Positions 16,253 to 22,579 of a DNA stretch of 22,579 nt are shown piece by piece (positions within the stretch are counted from its first letter, which is position 1; the number at the start of each line of letters is the position of its first letter). A program made the translations under genes and the position numbers. The stretch spans positions 1-22,579 of the forward strand of contig JANPDA010000395.1 in the NCBI GenBank assembly GCA_031431235.1, written 5' to 3'. The notes beneath the pieces were generated by a model. That model was not told where the DNA came from, searched no databases, and saw only the letters and a list, made by a program, of their open reading frames with translations. This DNA is from JANNSW01 sp031431235 (GTDB taxonomy: Bacteria; Pseudomonadota; Alphaproteobacteria; Rhizobiales; Hyphomicrobiaceae).

Positions 16253-17509
16253 TCAGCCAGCACTGCCCGTCCCGCTCGCTGCCGGTTTTGGTGTGACGCC
16301 GCCTGTAGGCGCAGTGCCGGCGCGGAAGGCGTCGAGCCGCTTGCCGAGGTCGGCCTCGTGGCTCTCCCACCAGAGCGAATCGAACCTCAGCGCATTGGCG
16401 AAATTGGCACGCTCGGTCGGCAGGAAGGGCGCCATCTCGACACCGACGATCGGGTGCTTGCCGACGAGGGGCAGCGCCGACAGCCGCGCCGGGCCATAGG
16501 GCAGCAGCCGGGCAAACGCCGCCATCCGATCCGGCCGGCTCGCCTCGGCAACGAACTTGCGTGCTAGCTCCGGCGCCTTTGTGCTCGCCGCGACCGTCCA
16601 CACGTCGAGCGCGTAGATCTGCCCGTCCCAGATCGTACGATAGGCGCGTCCGCCCGTCATCGACTCCAGAAACGCCCTGCCGTTGAAGGCGATGCCCATT
16701 TGAGCTTTGCCGGCGCGCATCAGCTCGAAGGGCTCCTCCGGCCGGCTCCACCAGACGATGCTGTCGCGGATGGGTGTGAGCTTCCTGATGGCCCGCTCGA
16801 TGCCCTCAGGCGTCGCCAGAGCGCCATAAACGCCGGCGGGTGCGACGCCGTCGGCCAGCAACGCCAGCTCGAGCAGATAGCGCGGGCCCTGCGGAAACGC
16901 ACGCTTGCCCGGAAAGCGCTTGACGTCGAACAGGTCGGCGAGGCGTTGCGGCCTCTTCCCGGAAAATCCGGCGTCGTCGACGATCGCAACCGCCGACCAG
17001 GCCATGCTGGCGACAGTGCAGGTGCCTAGCATGCCGGGCAGGAAATCGCCCGTCGCGGCTTCCGCACCCGCTGGATCGAGCATCGCCGGATCAATACGCG
17101 CGATCACGCCCGCGTTGCAGGCTTTGTCGGCAATGTCGCCAGGCAGCAGAGCCACATCCCAACCGACACCGCCAGCAGCGAGCGGGGCTATCGTCGCCCC
17201 ATGCAGTATGATTTCGCTGCCGATGCCAAGCGATTGCACGGCCGGGTCCAGCATCGTGGAACGCTGAGCCTCCAGATACGCGCCGCCATAAGTCGCGATG
17301 CGCAGGCTGGTGATCGGAGCCGTGGCAACGGCCGGGGTCGGAGCCGTGGCAACGGCCGGGGTTGGCGAAGGTGGAGGAGCCGAGGCGGCAGCGGCCGGAG
17401 CAGGCGCTGTACGCGCAGCGCCCGGGTCCGTTCCCGAGGTCTGTGCTCCAACCGGACCGGACGCCAGTGCGAGTGCCAGCACTGCGGCAAGGGTGATCGT
17501 TCTCGGCAT
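16253..17509 (-). CDS. ABC transporter periplasmic solute-binding protein, PotD/polyamine-like (orphan)
   Basis: This is a predicted periplasmic binding protein of the SBP_bac_8/PotD type, usually feeding polyamine or related small cations to an ABC importer. The 418-residue product has a signal peptide (MPRTITLAAVLALALASGPVGAQ), then an Ala/Pro/Thr-rich linker of about 45 residues. The bilobed domain follows: RIATYGGAYLEAQRS, LADLFDVKRFPGKRAFP, ALLADGVAPAGVYGALATPEG, DSIVWW, IAFNGRAF, WDGQIYALDVW and LLPYGPARLSALPLVG. These are familiar motifs of the spermidine/putrescine-like group. ATG 17509 is preferred over the longer open frame because GAGGT stands about 8 nt upstream and the signal peptide starts there. 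No permease or ATPase gene is adjacent, so its partner must be elsewhere if it exists. The linker holds a 24-bp tandem duplication. Confidence 0.87.
   Translation of the reverse strand: MPRTITLAAVLALALASGPVGAQTSGTDPGAARTAPAPAAAASAPPPSPTPAVATAPTPAVATAPITSLRIATYGGAYLEAQRSTMLDPAVQSLGIGSEIILHGATIAPLAAGGVGWDVALLPGDIADKACNAGVIARIDPAMLDPAGAEAATGDFLPGMLGTCTVASMAWSAVAIVDDAGFSGKRPQRLADLFDVKRFPGKRAFPQGPRYLLELALLADGVAPAGVYGALATPEGIERAIRKLTPIRDSIVWWSRPEEPFELMRAGKAQMGIAFNGRAFLESMTGGRAYRTIWDGQIYALDVWTVAASTKAPELARKFVAEASRPDRMAAFARLLPYGPARLSALPLVGKHPIVGVEMAPFLPTERANFANALRFDSLWWESHEADLGKRLDAFRAGTAPTGGVTPKPAASGTGSAG
17314..17361. repeat. Perfect 24-bp tandem duplication in the solute-binding protein linker
   Basis: TCGGAGCCGTGGCAACGGCC plus GGGG (17314-17337) is repeated exactly at 17338-17361. 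It encodes two copies of the octapeptide PAVATAPT within the Ala/Pro linker behind the signal peptide. It is in frame and probably length-variable between strains. Confidence 0.9.
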
Positions 17510-17586
17510 CGGTCGGACCTCGATCTCATGGCATCGCTGGGCGAGCCGGCCCCGGACGCACCTCGTGCGTCGGCTTCGATGTCCCC

Positions 17587-17665
17587 CTAGTGTGGTGTCT
17601 CGCAAATGCCATCCAGCATCCGCAGCGGGCTCGGAGATGGCATTTGCGAGGCGAAACCACACTAG
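17587..17665. repeat. CTAGTGT palindromic element, first unit of the right array
   Basis: The left arm CTAGTGTGGTGTCTC continues through GCAAATGCCATC to 17613. The right arm is GATGGCATTTGC, GAGGCGAA, then ACCACACTAG (ends 17665). The arms pair along about 25 bp, with the right arm 3 nt longer, around a 22-nt loop. It lies upstream of the solute-binding protein gene. Confidence 0.75.
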
Positions 17666-17678
17666 AATCATAGAGTTG

Positions 17679-17754
17679 CTAGTGTCCTTTCATCTCCGAA
17701 ATACGCTTCAGAGGACACTGCGAGGTTGAGCGCATTTCGGAGACAGGACACTAG
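17679..17754. repeat. CTAGTGT palindromic element, second unit of the right array, opposite orientation
   Basis: The left arm is CTAGTGTCCTTTCATCTC, continuing CGAAATACGC to 17706. The right arm is GCGCATTTCGGAGACAGGACACTAG minus internal spacing (ends 17754). Here the left arm is the 3-nt-longer one, so the unit is inverted relative to its neighbour 13 bp away. It ends 18 bp from the stop of the AsmA-like gene. Confidence 0.75.
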
Positions 17755-17772
17755 AGCAATCCCATGGCGCGC

Positions 17773-19635
17773 TCAAGGCCCGGCGGCAATTTCGCCGCTG
17801 GCTGCGCCGTGCTCGCCTCGTTCGGCCGGCTCGATACGTGGTTGCCGCCAAGTTCCGCCGAGCCTGATGACCGCCGGCCCGGGGCTCCTTGCACCTGCCT
17901 TCGCCTTGCCGGCGGGGAGCTGCCAGATCTGCAGGTCGATCGCACTATCGGCGACCCCGACGGTTCCCCGGCCGGCGAGCCGCTCGCCGCCCAGGATCAG
18001 TTCGAACTCCCGCGCGCGCACCTTGCCGCCACCCAACTCGAGCTCGGCAGTCAGGCCATCGAGCGTCAGCGGCCGGCCGGTCGCGGTCGCACCATCACTC
18101 TGGTTTTTCAGTGTCGTGTCGATCAATAGTGCGACCGCTCCCGCATCGCCGTCGCGCACCACGCCGCCTTCGATCAGCGCTATCCGGACAGCTCCGGCGA
18201 GTGTCGACACGATGTCGGCCGCCCGGTTGCCGGTTCCCCCGACCTGTCCCCTGACATCGATCCTGCTGCCTGCGATCGCATCGATCCCGACCAGGGCGGC
18301 AATCGCTCTCGACAGCCGCAATTGGCTGGCAGTGCCGCTGATCGAAACCTGATTGGAGCCGGCTGTACGCAAGATCGCAATCTGACCGGTCGCATGCCCC
18401 CCCAGCAGCGCCAGCTCCGCGATCTGCCCGGACATTGACGGCCCTTGCACCGACATCGTCGCCGCGACTGGTCCCATGTCCTGACCGGCAAACCGCAATT
18501 GTGCGGCCGATAGGCGGATGTCGGCGTCCAGGCCGGCAAGCCCCGGCGAAACACTCGGCACCGCCGCGAATGGTCCTTCGGGCGAGGGCAGCGTCGCCAG
18601 CAGATGCTGCTCGAAGGCAAGGCCGGTGAGATCGAGGCGCGAGAAGTCGAGTGTGCCATCGATCACGGGCTTGCCGTCGTGGAGGCGGAGCGAGATCGTG
18701 CCGGTTGCCTGGCTCTGCGGTGTTGCGATCCTGGATGCATTGAGCGAGGCAACTCCATCGGAGATTGTGATCCCGCCCTCGGCCTCGATCTCGACCAGAC
18801 CGAGCATGCCTGGAGCCGCGATCCCGAGCTTGCCGGCAAGCTCACCGAGATCGGCGATCCGCACGGAAACGACGCCGGACGGCCCGATCCCATCGCCAGT
18901 GCCGAGACCTCCCTCGAAAGCCGCATTCATCCGTGCGCTCGCCAGGCGAACGCTCATCGGCCGCGATGCGCCCGCATCCGCCTTGGCCCCTGTATCGAGC
19001 GAGATGTCGAACGCGACGCTATCGCCAAGGAGATCGAGCGTGCCCGTCAGCAGCGCAACATCACTGCCACGCGAGAGGTCGGCCGTCGCATCGATCCGTG
19101 TGAGCCTGACCTCACTCCAGCCGAGCCCCTCCACCTGCAACACGCCGCCGGTGATCGCCACTTTACCGATACCGCGCGAAGCGATCAGCGCCGCGAGGTC
19201 GAACGTCGGCTCACGGACACGCGCTCCGCCTGGTACGCCTCGTGGGTTGGTCCGCACCACGATCACGGCATCATCGATGACCAGTGTGGTGTGCGCGCCG
19301 ATCGTTGCCCGCGCCTCGCTGACGAAGGGCTCGAGCAGCGAGCCGGTCACGATCGTCCCCGACACGATGCTGACATCTGGGGACGAGCTGATCCTGATCG
19401 GCTCGGTGATCGCGATCCCCCGGTTGCTGCTCAGTAGCGGCCCGATCGTCGCGGTCGCACGCTCGAGGCCGAACCGGGGTAAATCCGGATCGATCGCGGC
19501 GACCACTCCCAGGCCGGTGGCGCCGAGCAGGATGATGGACCAACCGATCCGCGTCCGCACCGCAGCGCGCTCGCCGACTGCGCTCGAATCGCGCCACTTT
19601 CGCCCCTCCCGCAGGAGTGGCCGCAACCAGGTCAT
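17773..19635 (-). CDS. AsmA-like inner-membrane-anchored protein
   Basis: This is a 620-residue protein with a single N-terminal transmembrane helix (about 30-48, IGWSIILLGATGLGVVAAI) and a long periplasmic part made of repeated beta-strand segments (GKVAITGGVLQVEG, GTLDLLGDSVAFDISL, GTISLRLHDGKPVIDGTLDFSRLDL). It ends with the AsmA C-terminal type region (GAVRIALIEGGVVRDGD, LTAELELGGGKVRAREFELILGGERLAGRGTVGVAD). AsmA-family proteins form bridge-like lipid-transport grooves between inner and outer membranes and affect outer membrane assembly. ATG 19635 is chosen for the strong GGGAGGT ending 4 nt upstream; the frame extends 26 codons further without support. It is transcribed divergently from acetoacetyl-CoA synthetase and lies upstream of the solute-binding protein. 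Confidence 0.85.
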   Translation of the reverse strand: MTWLRPLLREGRKWRDSSAVGERAAVRTRIGWSIILLGATGLGVVAAIDPDLPRFGLERATATIGPLLSSNRGIAITEPIRISSSPDVSIVSGTIVTGSLLEPFVSEARATIGAHTTLVIDDAVIVVRTNPRGVPGGARVREPTFDLAALIASRGIGKVAITGGVLQVEGLGWSEVRLTRIDATADLSRGSDVALLTGTLDLLGDSVAFDISLDTGAKADAGASRPMSVRLASARMNAAFEGGLGTGDGIGPSGVVSVRIADLGELAGKLGIAAPGMLGLVEIEAEGGITISDGVASLNASRIATPQSQATGTISLRLHDGKPVIDGTLDFSRLDLTGLAFEQHLLATLPSPEGPFAAVPSVSPGLAGLDADIRLSAAQLRFAGQDMGPVAATMSVQGPSMSGQIAELALLGGHATGQIAILRTAGSNQVSISGTASQLRLSRAIAALVGIDAIAGSRIDVRGQVGGTGNRAADIVSTLAGAVRIALIEGGVVRDGDAGAVALLIDTTLKNQSDGATATGRPLTLDGLTAELELGGGKVRAREFELILGGERLAGRGTVGVADSAIDLQIWQLPAGKAKAGARSPGPAVIRLGGTWRQPRIEPAERGEHGAASGEIAAGP

Positions 19636-19702
19636 CGGTACCTCCCACACACGTTCCGACGACGAGCGGGCGTCGAGCCCGGCGCACCCCAATCGCGCCG
19701 TA

Positions 19703-19730
19703 TTGACCGCCAACCGCTAGTCAGCATATT
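19703..19730 (+). promoter_or_regulatory. Candidate sigma-70 promoter of acetoacetyl-CoA synthetase
   Basis: TTGACC (19703-19708) and CATATT (19725-19730) are spaced by 16 bp and match the consensus at 5/6 and 4/6 positions. They sit in the 150-bp divergent region, giving a leader of about 50 nt before ATG 19786. Confidence 0.45.
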
Positions 19731-19785
19731 CCCGCACCGTCTATAGAGCGCCTTCGTGACGGGATTGCAACCTCGGAGACGAAGC

Positions 19786-21738
<1,953 letters not shown>

Positions 21739-21864
21739 CAAGCCTCGGGTTCGTACGCATTCCCGTTGAAAGCCCCCTCGTTCGGGCGCACACTTGAAAG
21801 GCAGTCGTTCCAACGTCGGTCGGCCACAAGACCGCACCGCAATCGAAGCAGGGAGTCGAGCGTC

Positions 21865-22437
21865 ATGGCAGTTTCCATTCACCCTTCAGTCGACAAGGGC
21901 CTGAAGCCCGGCAAGGCAGGTTTTGCGGGCGGCACGCTCACGTGCCACTGCAAGAGCAACGCCGTCGAGGTGACCGCCTCTTCGCAATGCGCGCACAATC
22001 ACGTCTGCGGCTGCACCAAATGCTGGAAGCCCGAGGACGCGCTGTTCTCCCAGGTCGCCGTGGTGCCGCGCGACAAGCTGAAGGTCACAAAGCATTCCGA
22101 GAAGTTGAAGGTCGTGGATGCGGCCGCCGCCATCCATCGCCACGCCTGCAAAGACTGCGGTGTCCACATGTTCGGCCGGATCGAGAACCAGAAGCACCCC
22201 TTGTTCGGGCTCGATTTCATCCATACCGAGCTCTCCAAGGACGACGGCTGGGCGCCCGCCGAGTTCGCGGCCTTCGTTTCCTCGATCATCGAGTCGGGCG
22301 CTGACCCCAAGAGCATGGGTGCCGTCCGCTCACGCCTGAAGGAATTGAAGCTCGAGCCCTATGACTGCCTGTCTCCCCCGATCATGGACATGCTCGCGAC
22401 CCATGCGGCGAAAGCCTCGGGCAAGCTCAAGGGCTGA
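21865..22437 (+). CDS. gfa: S-(hydroxymethyl)glutathione synthase (glutathione-dependent formaldehyde-activating enzyme)
   Basis: This enzyme catalyses condensation of formaldehyde with glutathione, the first step of glutathione-linked formaldehyde oxidation, in the cytoplasm. The 190 residues match the family length. Zinc-binding Cys clusters are seen at C27/C29 (LTCHCKSN), C48/C50/C53 (CGCTKCWKP) and C95/C98 (CKDCGVHMFGRIEN). Further signatures are GFAGGTL, GLDFIHTELS and EFAAFVSSIIESGADP. ATG 21865 follows GGGAG by about 10 nt; the open frame runs 33 codons upstream without similarity. The usual partners (S-(hydroxymethyl)glutathione dehydrogenase and S-formylglutathione hydrolase) are not in the window and may lie beyond it or elsewhere. 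Confidence 0.95.
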   Translation: MAVSIHPSVDKGLKPGKAGFAGGTLTCHCKSNAVEVTASSQCAHNHVCGCTKCWKPEDALFSQVAVVPRDKLKVTKHSEKLKVVDAAAAIHRHACKDCGVHMFGRIENQKHPLFGLDFIHTELSKDDGWAPAEFAAFVSSIIESGADPKSMGAVRSRLKELKLEPYDCLSPPIMDMLATHAAKASGKLKG

Positions 22438-22471
22438 GCGAAGGCTCATTCTCCCACCCACACCCCCGTCA

Positions 22472-22499
22472 TCCCGGACGCGCAAAGCGCGATCCGGGA
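22472..22499. repeat. REP-like palindrome
   Basis: TCCCGGA-CGCGC (22472-22483) pairs with GCGCG-A-TCCGGGA (22487-22499), a 12-bp stem with an AAA loop and one bulged A. Sequences of the form GTCATCCCGGACGCGC...GATCCGGGACC are widespread intergenic repeats in alphaproteobacterial genomes. It starts 34 bp after the gfa stop and may also end its transcript. Confidence 0.7.
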
Positions 22500-22536
22500 C
22501 CCTTGTCGTCGGCACAGTGAGATCGGGGTCAAGATT

Positions 22537-22549
22537 GGGGTCAGACCCC
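22537..22549. repeat. GGGGTC-A-GACCCC palindrome
   Basis: GGGGTC (22537-22542) and GACCCC (22544-22549) flank one base and are followed by TTT. A partial copy (GGGGTC) lies at 22525-22530. This palindrome is often seen near REP-associated tyrosine transposase genes; none is visible before the window ends. Confidence 0.5.
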
Positions 22550-22565
22550 TTTGCCCGGGGGCTCC

Positions 22566-22579
22566 ATATATATATATAT
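22566..22579. repeat. (AT)7 dinucleotide run at the window edge
   Basis: Seven AT units run to the last base, abruptly AT-rich in a GC-rich context. The full length cannot be seen; it may be a genuine simple repeat or an assembly edge. Confidence 0.8.

Noticed and set aside
17587..17754. Reading the two palindromes as ordinary rho-independent terminators
   Set aside because: No T tracts follow, the arms are much longer than needed, and the same end heptamers recur at 8513-8644.

Overview
The window is about 22.6 kb of GC-rich bacterial DNA. Gene content and protein style (GyrA with a long acidic tail, ClpB, Gfa, acetoacetyl-CoA synthetase, an AsmA-like protein, paired acyl-CoA dehydrogenases) point to an alphaproteobacterium, probably from or near the Hyphomicrobiales/Reyranella-type lineages. 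The genus cannot be fixed from the sequence alone. It looks like ordinary chromosome with two housekeeping genes (clpB, gyrA), and I see no transposase, phage, plasmid or CRISPR gene.

Layout from left to right. A 38-residue very basic small protein (52-168) is followed by clpB (538-3126), which has a heat-shock-like promoter about 125 bp upstream. A strong hairpin at 3138-3164 separates clpB from a convergent flavodoxin-fold quinone reductase (minus strand, GTG start at 3960). Next is a tRNA-Glu(CTC) on the minus strand with its own promoter. Then come a secreted sorbosone-dehydrogenase-like propeller fused to a c-type heme domain and a one-domain voltage-gated cation channel with an unusual selectivity filter. 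They are followed by a probable three-gene catabolic operon: acyl-CoA dehydrogenase large subunit, small subunit, and a creatinase/DoeA-like M24 hydrolase. gyrA (TTG start, 11410-14157) follows with a sigma-70-like promoter.

The minus strand then carries an unrecognised exported 522-residue protein, a PotD-like solute-binding protein with no transporter beside it, and an AsmA-like membrane protein. Divergent from the last are acetoacetyl-CoA synthetase and glutathione-dependent formaldehyde-activating enzyme (Gfa) on the plus strand. The window ends in a REP-like palindrome, a GGGGTC/GACCCC palindrome and an (AT)7 run.

The most interesting non-coding signal is a family of short palindromic elements beginning CTAGTGT and ending ACACTAG. 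They occur as two two-unit arrays: 8513-8644, between the two acyl-CoA dehydrogenase genes, and 17587-17754, between the AsmA-like and solute-binding-protein genes. The outer heptamers are kept while the inner stem sequence differs between copies yet stays self-complementary. Three of the four units also have one arm 3 nt longer than the other. This looks like a paired, structure-conserved interspersed element family. The most interesting protein is the channel, whose filter reads SLDGW where the classical bacterial sodium channel has TLESW. The Asp and Gly resemble calcium-selective filters.
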